A stretch of 64,000 nucleotides of DNA from Fidelibacterota bacterium (GTDB lineage: Bacteria > Fidelibacterota > UBA8477 > JABMPR01). Positions 17,401 to 25,338 of the stretch are shown piece by piece (position 1 is the stretch's first letter; each line of letters starts with the position of its first letter). The stretch spans positions 1-64,000 of the forward strand of contig JAERTJ010000092.1 in the NCBI GenBank assembly GCA_016844945.1. The letters are read 5' to 3'. The position numbers were made by a program, and so were the translations under genes. A model generated the notes under the pieces. It was not told the origin of the DNA. It searched no databases and worked only from the letters and a program-made list of their open reading frames with translations.

Positions 17401-18344
17401 ATGCAAGGGCGGCAGTCACAGTTTATGACACTCCAACTCCAGTTACCCGATCCTTTTATATCCCAACCTCTGATTCCTGGGGTAACATTTCTTATGTCCT
17501 ACCGGGACAACGTATTTTCCGTGGTTTAATCTCAGTAAACTCCAGTGGTTTTTCTGGTGAATTTACCCTACCCAAGGATATCAAGTATTCGGGAGAAGGT
17601 GGTGTGCTCAGCGTCCAGTATTGGGATGAAACAGGTCTGGATGGAAGCATCTTCATTGACACACTGAAATTCTCAGGGACAGACTCCACGGCTCTGGATG
17701 ATACGGGTCCTGAAATTTTATTTATCTCAGACAATATGGTTTTGCTCAATGGAGACCACTTTTCTGCCAATGAAGCCCTGGAGATCGAGATTAGTGATGA
17801 ACAGGGTATCAATTTGACTGGCGTTGCAGGTCATGGCATCACCGTGGCAATAGATGAAGATTGGAGTAATGCCTATGACGTCACTGAACTTTTCGAGTAC
17901 GATCTGGATCATTCAGATATAGGTAGGTTGCAGGCCTTTTTATCTGAGATACCTCCAGGAGAGCATCTCATTTCTGCGAAAGCCTGGGATAGCAAAAATA
18001 ATCCCAACGTGGCCAGTGTACGGCTGGAGTTTTTTGCTGCCAACGATTTTCGAATCTATGATTTGTTTAACTATCCAAACCCAATGGCTACGGACACTGA
18101 GGTAACCTTTATGCTATCTCATGCTGCAGATGTCTCATATGCAATTTATACTCTGGCGGGGCGTGAGATCATGTCTGAATCTCTGGGATACCAACCACAG
18201 GGTTTCAATTCATTCCCCTGGGAGGGCACTGATCTCTATGGTAATCGTCTGGCAAATGGTGTGTACATCATTGTGGTTGAGGCAGATAATGGAGATTTTC
18301 AGGATCCGGCTCAAAGCCTTCAGAAACTTGTTATTGCACGCTAG
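14478..18344 (+). CDS. porU: type IX secretion C25-family sortase, PorU-like
   Basis: 1288 residues with a signal peptide (MNKIFASILIASSLFA). After a long beta-rich N-terminal region comes a gingipain-like C25 domain (about 570-960), starting YIIITPAMFMEQA. The catalytic histidine lies in NYLGHGS (His811) and the catalytic cysteine in VAGTCDWAKYDD (Cys845). The C-terminus has FNYPNPMATDTEVTF and GREIMSE..GFNSFPWEGTDLYGNRLANGVYI, a FlgD-like Ig/type A sorting domain. PorU is the cell-surface sortase that cleaves C-terminal signals of type IX cargo and links them to lipid. Its length and domain order fit; a secreted C25 peptidase is the alternative. maf follows with no gap. Confidence 0.8.
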   Translation: MNKIFASILIASSLFAMDLTRVDSDGNTLTVTLTIPEPMLSHYDLEEGAIQVPRWSDASFAYNPDTQQLIPVFTVPILLPPSGILPEIQILDTQSSQDRRHLIHSVERDALKSEIEFSQIRSTQWIQVENAEDFRSYRTARIMIQPYAVSGQRLEKLTFRLIFPKNISTGIARDSDLVGSYLNSKMASRWGQRIQPRLNRAAQSLPSGQWYKIPINEMGIHRITPASFTTDLPESNPNTWQVYAPLIEGASLSWELDNTLPTPPNLKLISTDGKGLEDGNFSDGDEIMFFAQPINSDFKGNNFTHIYGTQRYYWLCIPENGDPSLNQVVEVTGSTAVSNNTVLNYEKRLYHETELYNQLHSGKVWVGEKLNGPSDQFSLIFNDDYLDFSSEIQFNALIAVDLDAGNFAHSLDIELNGLPLAVSQSNTSYKQIRMSGSAVETMLQDGTNILRIIYSSNSEASILYVDSLRLAYSRQLAPSSEYLFGTVDLAGSVNRLVFQDITTDFRLWDITDPTSVQQWQIQGGEFVIQETGLREIIGFTEDQKQDVVLSEATNLGESSIRQPDNQADYIIITPAMFMEQAERIKTLREDQVHPDEQLSVEIVDIQDIYDEFSAGTQDAAAIKHFLHYVYFTWNAPTLRYVLFLGDTDYDYRNITGQSKMRIPTYQKDGNSDVSSYATDDRYTYLASGEFDRLPDLATGRLPAQTPDQLQIMVDKIISYELTPEPGIWRNTVTLVADDPLRPRKTAEYEHIRDTEGLAHIIPPSIHVNKVYLTEYPEVQDPNSPYIKKPKARDALIQKLYNGTLMVNYLGHGSPEVWAQEEVFTVSDLGLVKTGMRLPFWVAGTCDWAKYDDINSSCVPEELMLMESNGAIGILSTTRKTFAVFNEILLSDFFDFLFPDHDAGRSISVGDAVLLAKNITAGSDPNNEKYILFSDPALKLASPVRKGQIESVNPGVFQAMGKVSYMGSTDTSLAANARAAVTVYDTPTPVTRSFYIPTSDSWGNISYVLPGQRIFRGLISVNSSGFSGEFTLPKDIKYSGEGGVLSVQYWDETGLDGSIFIDTLKFSGTDSTALDDTGPEILFISDNMVLLNGDHFSANEALEIEISDEQGINLTGVAGHGITVAIDEDWSNAYDVTELFEYDLDHSDIGRLQAFLSEIPPGEHLISAKAWDSKNNPNVASVRLEFFAANDFRIYDLFNYPNPMATDTEVTFMLSHAADVSYAIYTLAGREIMSESLGYQPQGFNSFPWEGTDLYGNRLANGVYIIVVEADNGDFQDPAQSLQKLVIAR

Positions 18345-18938
18345 ATGAAGCCAATACTCCTCATACTCGCCAGCGGTTCTCCGCGTAGAAAATTATTGCT
18401 AGAGCAGATTGGTCTCAAATTTAAAACCTGGCCCAGTAATGTTGAGGAACCTGCCTTTAGTGGAACTGATCCGTCAACATATGCCTCTGACCTGGCACTC
18501 CTGAAAGCCAGGGAGATATCAGACCAGGCACCTGAAGCAATAGTGGTAGGATCAGATACCATCGTGGTTGTTGATAATGTCGTTCTGGGAAAGCCTGTGG
18601 ATGCAGAGTCAGCCCATAAAATGTTGCGAATGCTTTCTGGGAGAAGTCATGAGGTGATTACCGCCTATTGTTTTGTATGTAAGGGGCTTTCGCTAGAGGA
18701 AGTTCATTATGTTTCGACTCAAGTCCATTTTAGAGAACTTCTAGATACTGAAATTGAAAGATATATAGCCACTGGAGCACCCTTTGACAAAGCAGGATCA
18801 TATGGTATCCAGGATTACTCAAGCATATTTGTAGATTATATCGAGGGGTGTTTCTATAATGTTGTAGGTTTACCTCTGTCAGATTTCAACGCTAGGCTGG
18901 ATCATTTTCTGACAATCAACAAGCTTGTTTTACAGTAG
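18345..18938 (+). CDS. maf: Maf family nucleoside triphosphate pyrophosphatase
   Basis: 197 residues matching Maf/YhdE proteins. It starts ILASGSPRRKLLLEQIG, the nucleotide-binding signature, followed by VVGSDTIVV (catalytic Asp) and GAPFDKAGSYGIQ. These cytoplasmic enzymes hydrolyse dTTP, UTP or modified nucleotides to the monophosphate, and are linked to septum control in Bacillus. The ATG directly abuts the stop of the porU-like gene, so they are co-transcribed. It stands near the RodZ-like gene and the division cluster, a common setting for maf. Confidence 0.9.
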   Translation: MKPILLILASGSPRRKLLLEQIGLKFKTWPSNVEEPAFSGTDPSTYASDLALLKAREISDQAPEAIVVGSDTIVVVDNVVLGKPVDAESAHKMLRMLSGRSHEVITAYCFVCKGLSLEEVHYVSTQVHFRELLDTEIERYIATGAPFDKAGSYGIQDYSSIFVDYIEGCFYNVVGLPLSDFNARLDHFLTINKLVLQ

Positions 18939-19060
18939 ATCCAAATCTTAACTGGAAATGTCCGCTCAATAGTCAAAGAAAAGCTCATTCCCATTTCTGC
19001 GTTCTTGATTTACGCATAAAAATCCTTAAACTCATCAGCAATTAGCGAAGAGGAGCTATA

Positions 19061-19855
19061 GTGGCATTTCATGAAGACCTGAGAAACCATCGCCTGAAAA
19101 AGGGATTGATCCTGGAAGAGATTTCCGAGGATATCAAAATAAATGTCCGGATTCTTCAGGCTCTTGAACAGGGTGATTATCACATATTACCCGTCCCCTA
19201 TGTCCGCCTGTTTATGAAGGCATATGCTCAGGCAATTGATTATCCTGTGGAAGACATTCTCCGTGGTCTGGAAAATGAGCTAAAACTAACCGGTGAACAG
19301 GGTATTTCAGCTAACTTGAGCTCAGAAGCCCTGTCATCCGTTGATATGACTGGTGCCACCCTCTCCGATGTCCAAAATCTTCTTCAGGCTGAAAAAGCAA
19401 CTCAGAGTAACCTGACTCGCCTGGCGGTCGGAATTGTTTTGGTTATTGCAGTGATCGTCATCGGTAAAAGCTTTATGAAACCCAACACACCGCAGGATAA
19501 CGTAAACCCCACAACATTACTCCCTGCGATGAATATGACTGAAAGTCTTGAATCCACGTTTATTGCAGATTCAACGCTCAACGCCAACGCTGATAGTTTG
19601 ACCATTACATCGACTGACTTTCTATCCATCATCAGAAATGAAGGCATGGATGGGGCTGATACTATTTTCCAGGAACCTGGATTATCAATGTCTATTCCAT
19701 TAAATGATTCAACCCGGATTGAAGTCTTCCCCGGTGAAGCTGCTTTATTTTCAGTGAATGGCGATACCCTCCCTGGGTCTCCATTTAGTAATTCCTGGAT
19801 TGTGGTACGTAAAGATTCCACGGGTGGTCACCTCGAGACCTTTCCCACGCTTTAG
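19061..19855 (+). CDS. RodZ-like helix-turn-helix membrane protein
   Basis: 264 residues from a GTG with a GAGGAG ribosome site 6 nt upstream. A cytoplasmic HTH_25 domain (about 3-75) reads LRNHRLKKGLILEEISEDIKINVRILQALEQGDY with the characteristic PYVRLFMKAYAQAI. A transmembrane segment lies around 123-141, followed by a polar periplasmic part. RodZ links MreB to the membrane and helps keep cell shape. The periplasmic domain is diverged, so it might instead be a general HTH-membrane regulator. It sits directly upstream of the division cluster, separated by a 349-nt regulatory gap. Confidence 0.8.
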   Translation: MAFHEDLRNHRLKKGLILEEISEDIKINVRILQALEQGDYHILPVPYVRLFMKAYAQAIDYPVEDILRGLENELKLTGEQGISANLSSEALSSVDMTGATLSDVQNLLQAEKATQSNLTRLAVGIVLVIAVIVIGKSFMKPNTPQDNVNPTTLLPAMNMTESLESTFIADSTLNANADSLTITSTDFLSIIRNEGMDGADTIFQEPGLSMSIPLNDSTRIEVFPGEAALFSVNGDTLPGSPFSNSWIVVRKDSTGGHLETFPTL

Positions 19856-20127
19856 TACACTTTTCAAGAACATATAATATCCATCGCTTCATTGGCTTAC
19901 CCATATTTTCCATGGATTCGCTATAAAACTGTGTAATTCTGTGGGATTTTTACCCACTTGTTCCCCACGCGCTAACTCTCAGGACAAACAAGACATCCTT
20001 ACCCATCTATCCTAAATCTTGATATTATTATACTTAGCTCGCTTTAAGTAGAAATACACCCATGCATTAATACTATCTCATTCATCAGGTAATACCCTGA
20101 TTATGTGCATATTTTTGCCATTTTTCC

Positions 20128-20171
20128 TTGATTTGTGGGTAATAAACCCTAACTTATGGGTAATAGTGGGT
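20128..20171 (+). promoter_or_regulatory. mraZ promoter with MraZ-binding boxes
   Basis: Three TGGGT boxes lie at 20136-20140, 20157-20161 and 20167-20171. The last two are exactly 10 bp apart (5-bp spacer), the known arrangement of MraZ operators (repeated TGGGN). A possible promoter TTGATT (20128-20133), 16 bp, TAACTT (20150-20155) overlaps them, so MraZ would repress its own operon. The rest of the gap (19856-20127) shows only an inverted GTGGG/CCCAC pair at 19941-19957, which may be another weak box or a hairpin. Confidence 0.55.
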
Positions 20172-20204
20172 AATTATCCCTGCTATTAAAAGCTGAAACG
20201 GGAA

Positions 20205-20666
20205 ATGGGAACTACAACATTTACAGGTGAATTTCGTTATTCAATTGATGCAAAAGGTCGAGTGAATATTCCTGCGAAATTTAGAAAAGCGTTACCAGAG
20301 ACGAGTGAGGACACCTTTGTGGTGACACGCGGGTTGGACGATAACATATCTGTCTACTCACTTGACATGTGGCGGCAGAAGGAAGAGGAATTACTGAAGC
20401 TTTCCTCCAGACTTCGTGAGCATAGAGCGTTCAGGCGACAAGCCACACGCTTTGCCACTCCCCTGAAATTCGATAGCCAGGGTCGCGTTGCGATTCCTGC
20501 TGATCTCCTGAAGCATGCGGGGATTGAAAAAGACGTCGTGATTATTGGGATGATCGACGAAATCGAAATTTGGGATCCTGACACTCTGGCACGCTATGAG
20601 GAAACTGAGTTCCAACTTGATGCTGAGGATATTGAAGCCATTGACAATTATACCAGATCATCGTGA
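20205..20666 (+). CDS. mraZ: transcriptional regulator MraZ
   Basis: 153 residues with two SpoVT/AbrB-like swapped-hairpin domains, each holding the DxKGRVxIPAxxR type motif: FRYSIDAKGRVNIPAKFRKAL near the start and KFDSQGRVAIPADLL near the middle. MraZ forms ring-shaped oligomers that bind TGGG repeats and repress the dcw cluster. Matching repeats lie directly upstream. It is the first gene of the cluster and overlaps rsmH by 4 nt. Confidence 0.95.
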   Translation: MGTTTFTGEFRYSIDAKGRVNIPAKFRKALPETSEDTFVVTRGLDDNISVYSLDMWRQKEEELLKLSSRLREHRAFRRQATRFATPLKFDSQGRVAIPADLLKHAGIEKDVVIIGMIDEIEIWDPDTLARYEETEFQLDAEDIEAIDNYTRSS

Positions 20667-21613
20667 ATCAAGTAAACCAGCCGAAATTTCGTCACACACC
20701 AGTTCTGGTGGACGAGGTTCGCGCGCTGTTGATCAACGATCTATCAGGTGTATATGTAGATGGCACCTTCGGTCTCGGTGGGCACTCAAATGCAATATCC
20801 TTACTGTTAAATGCTGATGCGACCCTGATCGGTATCGATCAGGATGAAACTGCCCTCGCACAATTCGACCCTTCCTTAATTAAACAAACCTTGCACTTGA
20901 TGTGCACGAACTTTGAGAATTTGGATCAGGTGCTATTTGACCTGGAAATACCAAAAGTCCATGGCATCCTTCTGGATCTGGGACTGAATTCCTTCTCTCT
21001 GGATGACCCTGAGAGAGGATTCGCCTTTAGCCTGGAAGGTCCCCTGGACATGCGTTTTGACCGCTCAAATGAGCTGACTGCCGAAACGGTGATCAATGAA
21101 TACTCGCAAGAAGATCTTGCAGACATCATGTACCGCTTTGGTGAGGAAAGGAAAAGTCGCAGAATAGCGCGTAAAATTGTGGATATGAGAAACATAAAGA
21201 GACTGACAGAAATCGACCAGCTCCGTGAAGCGGTGGCTGGCTGTGTTGATCCTCGTTTCCGTAACAAGTCCCTGGCGCGCGTATTCCAGGCATTCCGTAT
21301 TGAAGTGAATCGTGAGATGGATGTCCTGGCAACCATTCTGGATAGTGCCATCAATGTGCTGGCTCCCGGGGGTCGTCTCGCGGTCATCAGTTATCATTCC
21401 CTGGAAGATCGAATGGTGAAAAAGCATTTTCGCGAATTGTCTCAAGACATTCCCAGACAGCCAGGTATGCTCGATGAAGAAGTGAAGATCCCCTTCCTTA
21501 AAAACATTACCCGTAAACCGGTTATCGCGACACCTGAAGAAGCCGAGGCAAACCCTCGAGCCAGGAGCGCCAAGCTCCGTGTAGCTGAAAGGACATCTCA
21601 TGCACAAAAATGA
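20663..21613 (+). CDS. rsmH: 16S rRNA (cytosine1402-N4)-methyltransferase RsmH
   Basis: 316 residues starting at GTG within the 4-nt overlap GTGA with mraZ. It begins FRHTPVLVDEV, then the SAM-binding GTFGLGGHSNAI, ILLDLGLNS.. and the conserved RVFQAFRIEVNRE and VISYHSLEDRMVK blocks. The enzyme methylates N4 of C1402 in the decoding centre of 16S rRNA. It occupies its usual second place in the dcw cluster. Its end overlaps ftsL by 14 nt. Confidence 0.95.
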   Translation: MNQVNQPKFRHTPVLVDEVRALLINDLSGVYVDGTFGLGGHSNAISLLLNADATLIGIDQDETALAQFDPSLIKQTLHLMCTNFENLDQVLFDLEIPKVHGILLDLGLNSFSLDDPERGFAFSLEGPLDMRFDRSNELTAETVINEYSQEDLADIMYRFGEERKSRRIARKIVDMRNIKRLTEIDQLREAVAGCVDPRFRNKSLARVFQAFRIEVNREMDVLATILDSAINVLAPGGRLAVISYHSLEDRMVKKHFRELSQDIPRQPGMLDEEVKIPFLKNITRKPVIATPEEAEANPRARSAKLRVAERTSHAQK

Positions 21614-21899
21614 GACGCGTCGCGAAATTCTTAAGACTATCCTGTACATCGGGATGATCCCCGTCGTCGCAGGTCTACTATTCCTCTATATATGGTTGGG
21701 TGAAGAAGTACGCGCTAGTGAATTACAGCTCGACTCCCTGAGAAACCGTGAAATCAAGCTCAGGGGTGAGTACAATCTGGTTCAAAGTGAACGCAATCGC
21801 CTTCACCGACCAGATAAACTCTCAAAATTAGCTCGCGAAAAGCTGGGTTTGACTCAACCTGATCCAGAAACTCGCGAAATCAGGGTCAAGCTCAAATGA
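21600..21899 (+). CDS. ftsL: cell division protein FtsL
   Basis: 99 residues: a short cytoplasmic start, one transmembrane segment (about 13-32, ILYIGMIPVVAGLLFLYIWL) and a periplasmic coiled coil (RNREIKLRGEYNLVQSERNRL) ending in a DUF448-like KLAREKLGLTQPDP motif shared by FtsL and FtsB. Size, topology and position between rsmH and ftsI identify it as FtsL, which forms the FtsQLB complex that activates septal wall synthesis. An AAAGGA site lies 6 nt before the ATG. No separate ftsB is seen here. Confidence 0.85.
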   Translation: MHKNETRREILKTILYIGMIPVVAGLLFLYIWLGEEVRASELQLDSLRNREIKLRGEYNLVQSERNRLHRPDKLSKLAREKLGLTQPDPETREIRVKLK

Positions 21900-23869
21900 G
21901 TATGACCTATAAAAAATTTCGCGGTCGCTACATCGTGGTCGTTGTGAGTTCTATCATTGTATGGACCATGCTGGTGTTCAGAATGTTTTATATTCAGGTT
22001 GTAGATGTCCAGGGGCTGGGAGAAGCGCTGGAATCCCAATTCGAGGATAAAGTATCAATTCCACCGCTTCGTGGCAATTTTTATGACCGGAATGGGAAAA
22101 AGCTCACCGATAATATTGAACATTTCACTTTTGCTGCTCATCCTGATAAAGTGAAGGACAAAGATGCTGTCGCCCGGTTATTCAGTAAAACATTCAATAA
22201 ATCCAAACGCTACTATCTGAACCGCCTCAACTCAAGCAACTCATTTGTCTTTCTGGAACGGGATGTCAACCCCATGTTAGGCCGTGAGTTAAGCCAAAGT
22301 CCCCTCCCCACAGGTGTTCAAGTCAAATCAAGTGTTCGCAGGTATTACCCTTATGGTGATGTTGCAGCTCCCCTGATTGGATTTGTCGGCACCGAGGGTG
22401 AAGGGCTTTCAGGTCTTGAAGATCATTATAATCACCAGCTTGCCGGCATTGATGGCTGGAAAGAGCTAGGGTCAGATGGTCATGGTAATACACGTATTCG
22501 AGGAGGGTTCAGAGAGCAGAAGCCTATCAATGGCGATGATTGTTATCTCACCATTGATGTTGATCTACAAATTATTGTTGAAGAAGAATTAAAGTCTGCC
22601 ATTGAACGCCACAACGCTGATAAGGCTGAGGGGGTATTGGTTGATCCTCAGACGGGTGAAATTTTAGCCCTTGCTAATATTCCAACGTTCAACCCCAATA
22701 CACGATCTGGTCTAACTGAAGCATCGCTTATCTCCCACCCTATCATGTCTGCTTATGAGCCTGGTTCAACGTTTAAGGTTGTGGGTGCAACTGCGCTTCT
22801 GGAGGAGCGACAAGTTCACCCCATGGATGTTTTTGACTGTGAAAATGGCAAATACTCTATCCATGGCATCGATGTGAAAGACTGGAAATCCTTTGAAAAC
22901 CTTACTTACGCTGAGGTGATTCAAAACTCATCCAATATCGGTGTGATCAAGGCTATTCAGCCCCTTGATGCTTCTAAAATGTTCAATACTGCCCGTAAAT
23001 ACGGCTTTAGTGAGAAGAGCGGTATCCAGTTTCCCTATGAGAATGGCGGGTCATTGAAGAATAATAGGACCTGGTCCAGTCTTTCAAAATCTGAAATCGC
23101 CATCGGTTATGAAGTTTCTGTTACGACTCTCCAATTAGCCATGGCTTATTCAGCAATTGGCAACGGTGGAGTACTCTTAAAGCCTCAACTCATTGAAAAG
23201 CTGAGAACACCCAATGGTCACGAACAAGAAATTGACCATATGGATGCCCTGCGTCGCGTGGCTTCTGTGGAAACGATGAACACCCTTTCCCATATTCTTG
23301 AAAAGGCCGTTTCAAATGGAACGGGCGGCAAAGCATTCCTGCCAAACCTTAATATTGCCGGCAAAACAGGGACTGCAAAAAAATTAAAAAATGGCAAGTA
23401 TGTCAGTGAATACATCGCTTCATTTGCAAGCTTCTACCCCTCTGATAATCCTGAATATACCTTGATTATCACTATTGACCATCCCCGGAGCGGTGGATAT
23501 ACAGGCGGCATGGTCGCCGCACCAGTAGCCAAAGAAATTTATCGACGGATATACAATCTTAATGGTCAAAACACTGAACCATTGCAGGCTGGATCCTCGC
23601 AGAATCAATACCAGAATAAGTCATATACAGATAATTCACTCAAAGGTCAATTGCTCAGTGCTGCAGTTCCAGTCCTTAAGGTGAATGCGACCTCCCTGAC
23701 CATGCCTGACCTCAAAGGATTAAGCATGAAAATGAGTCTCTCAGGGCTTTATGCCATGGGTTTGAAGCCTGTTTCTCACGGTAGCGGACGTGTCATCAGA
23801 CAAGTTCCAACAGCAGGAAAACAATTACAACCAGGTCAAACGGTAGAAATCTATTTAGGTGAATCATGA
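21896..23869 (+). CDS. ftsI: septal peptidoglycan transpeptidase FtsI (PBP3) with PASTA domain
   Basis: 657 residues: one N-terminal transmembrane segment (about 14-34), a PBP dimerisation domain with PPLRGNFYDRNGKKL, and a transpeptidase domain. Active-site motifs are SxxK at Ser291 (PGSTFK), SxN at 345-347 and KTG at Lys490 (GKTGTAKK). A single C-terminal PASTA domain (MPDLKGLSMKMSLSG..) follows, as in Spo/Pbp types of many non-proteobacteria. It cross-links septal peptidoglycan in the divisome. It overlaps ftsL and murE by 4 nt each (ATGA), so translation is coupled. Confidence 0.95.
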   Translation: MSMTYKKFRGRYIVVVVSSIIVWTMLVFRMFYIQVVDVQGLGEALESQFEDKVSIPPLRGNFYDRNGKKLTDNIEHFTFAAHPDKVKDKDAVARLFSKTFNKSKRYYLNRLNSSNSFVFLERDVNPMLGRELSQSPLPTGVQVKSSVRRYYPYGDVAAPLIGFVGTEGEGLSGLEDHYNHQLAGIDGWKELGSDGHGNTRIRGGFREQKPINGDDCYLTIDVDLQIIVEEELKSAIERHNADKAEGVLVDPQTGEILALANIPTFNPNTRSGLTEASLISHPIMSAYEPGSTFKVVGATALLEERQVHPMDVFDCENGKYSIHGIDVKDWKSFENLTYAEVIQNSSNIGVIKAIQPLDASKMFNTARKYGFSEKSGIQFPYENGGSLKNNRTWSSLSKSEIAIGYEVSVTTLQLAMAYSAIGNGGVLLKPQLIEKLRTPNGHEQEIDHMDALRRVASVETMNTLSHILEKAVSNGTGGKAFLPNLNIAGKTGTAKKLKNGKYVSEYIASFASFYPSDNPEYTLIITIDHPRSGGYTGGMVAAPVAKEIYRRIYNLNGQNTEPLQAGSSQNQYQNKSYTDNSLKGQLLSAAVPVLKVNATSLTMPDLKGLSMKMSLSGLYAMGLKPVSHGSGRVIRQVPTAGKQLQPGQTVEIYLGES

Positions 23870-25338
23870 AACTGAATAAGATCATTAGCCAGGTCCAGGG
23901 GATTATTGAAACCAGGGGAAGCGCTGACGCAGAAATAACAGGCATCAGTTATGATTCCAGACAGGTTAAAACAGGACATTTGTTTATTGCAGTTCGCGGT
24001 CTTATTACTGACGGACACGATTTTATTTATGCCGCCATCGAGGCAGGCGCTGTCGGTATTGTATATGACCGTGCTGACTTTGTCATTCCTGATGATGTGG
24101 TCGCTGTACTGGTAAATGATTCCAGACTTATACTGGCTGAAATTGCCTCCAGTTATTTTGGTCATCCTGAAGATGGGCTCAAACTGGTGGCGATTACAGG
24201 CACCAATGGTAAAACCACGACCAACTACTTTGTACAACATCTCATCAATGAGAGCGGTACCCCGACGGGTCGTATCGGAACCACAGGTGCTCAGATGGCT
24301 GAGGTTGATATCGACCTTATGCACACCACCCCGGAATCCGCTGACCTCTACGAAATTCTGGCTGAGTTTGTGTCCCACGGTGCCAAAGCTGTGACACTGG
24401 AAGTTTCCTCCCATGCCCTTTCTCAAAACCGTGTTGAAGGCCTGGCCTTCGATGTGGCTGTGTATACCAACTTGACTCAAGACCATCTGGACTATCACGG
24501 ATCGCTGGAGGACTACCTGGCGGCTAAGCAGCTACTGTTTAAGGGGCTTTCAAAGGAATCTGTTGCCATCGTTAACATGGATGACCCCTACGCCGAAAGA
24601 ATTATTGAAGTTTGCGTGGCAAAAATTATCCGTTATGGTTACAACTCGAACGCTGAATACCACATTTTGGATCATTCCATCAATCGCAATGGTGTGGAGT
24701 TAACCCTTGACACCCCTTACGGCCAAAGAGTCGTACAGGTCAACACGGTTGGAACCTTTAACTACTATAATTTTCTAGCAGCCTATACAGCTGCCATTGA
24801 GTTGGAATGTGATATTGAAAAAATTGAGCGCTCTGCCCGTACTCTCCCTGCAGTACCAGGTCGTCTGGAGAAAATGAACAACCAGGCACCCTTTCAGGTA
24901 TTTGTGGACTATGCACATACTCCTGATGCCATGGAAACCGTCTTGAGTACACTCATGGAATCCTATCCTGAGAATCGTCTCATCACTGTATTTGGATGTG
25001 GTGGAGACCGTGATCAGGGGAAACGTCCCATTATGGGCGAAATTGCTACTCGCCTCTCCAGTCAGGCTATCATCACCGATGACAACCCACGCTCTGAATC
25101 TCCCATGGCGATTATCCAGGAGATCATGGTGGGGTGCGGGGAAAGAACTAATTATACCATTATCCAGGATAGAAGCACTGCCCTCCAAACCGCTTTACGC
25201 GAAGCCGAAGAAGGTGACATCATTGCCGTCCTTGGTAAAGGACACGAGCCCTATCAGGAAATTATGGGTGAACGCAAACCCTATAGTGATATGAACATTG
25301 TAAACCAATTCATGGAGCAGCATGGCTATTCAGCATAA
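23866..25338 (+). CDS. murE: UDP-MurNAc-L-Ala-D-Glu:meso-diaminopimelate ligase MurE
   Basis: 490 residues of the Mur ligase family. The N-terminal domain starts ITGISYDSRQVKTGHLFIAVRG, the ATP loop is ITGTNGKTTTN (about 109-119), and the C-terminal domain contains FGCGGDRDQGKRP. The loop DNPRSE is the known marker for ligases that add meso-diaminopimelate rather than lysine, so the wall is DAP-type. It overlaps ftsI (ATGA) and murF (17 nt). Confidence 0.95.
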   Translation: MKLNKIISQVQGIIETRGSADAEITGISYDSRQVKTGHLFIAVRGLITDGHDFIYAAIEAGAVGIVYDRADFVIPDDVVAVLVNDSRLILAEIASSYFGHPEDGLKLVAITGTNGKTTTNYFVQHLINESGTPTGRIGTTGAQMAEVDIDLMHTTPESADLYEILAEFVSHGAKAVTLEVSSHALSQNRVEGLAFDVAVYTNLTQDHLDYHGSLEDYLAAKQLLFKGLSKESVAIVNMDDPYAERIIEVCVAKIIRYGYNSNAEYHILDHSINRNGVELTLDTPYGQRVVQVNTVGTFNYYNFLAAYTAAIELECDIEKIERSARTLPAVPGRLEKMNNQAPFQVFVDYAHTPDAMETVLSTLMESYPENRLITVFGCGGDRDQGKRPIMGEIATRLSSQAIITDDNPRSESPMAIIQEIMVGCGERTNYTIIQDRSTALQTALREAEEGDIIAVLGKGHEPYQEIMGERKPYSDMNIVNQFMEQHGYSA

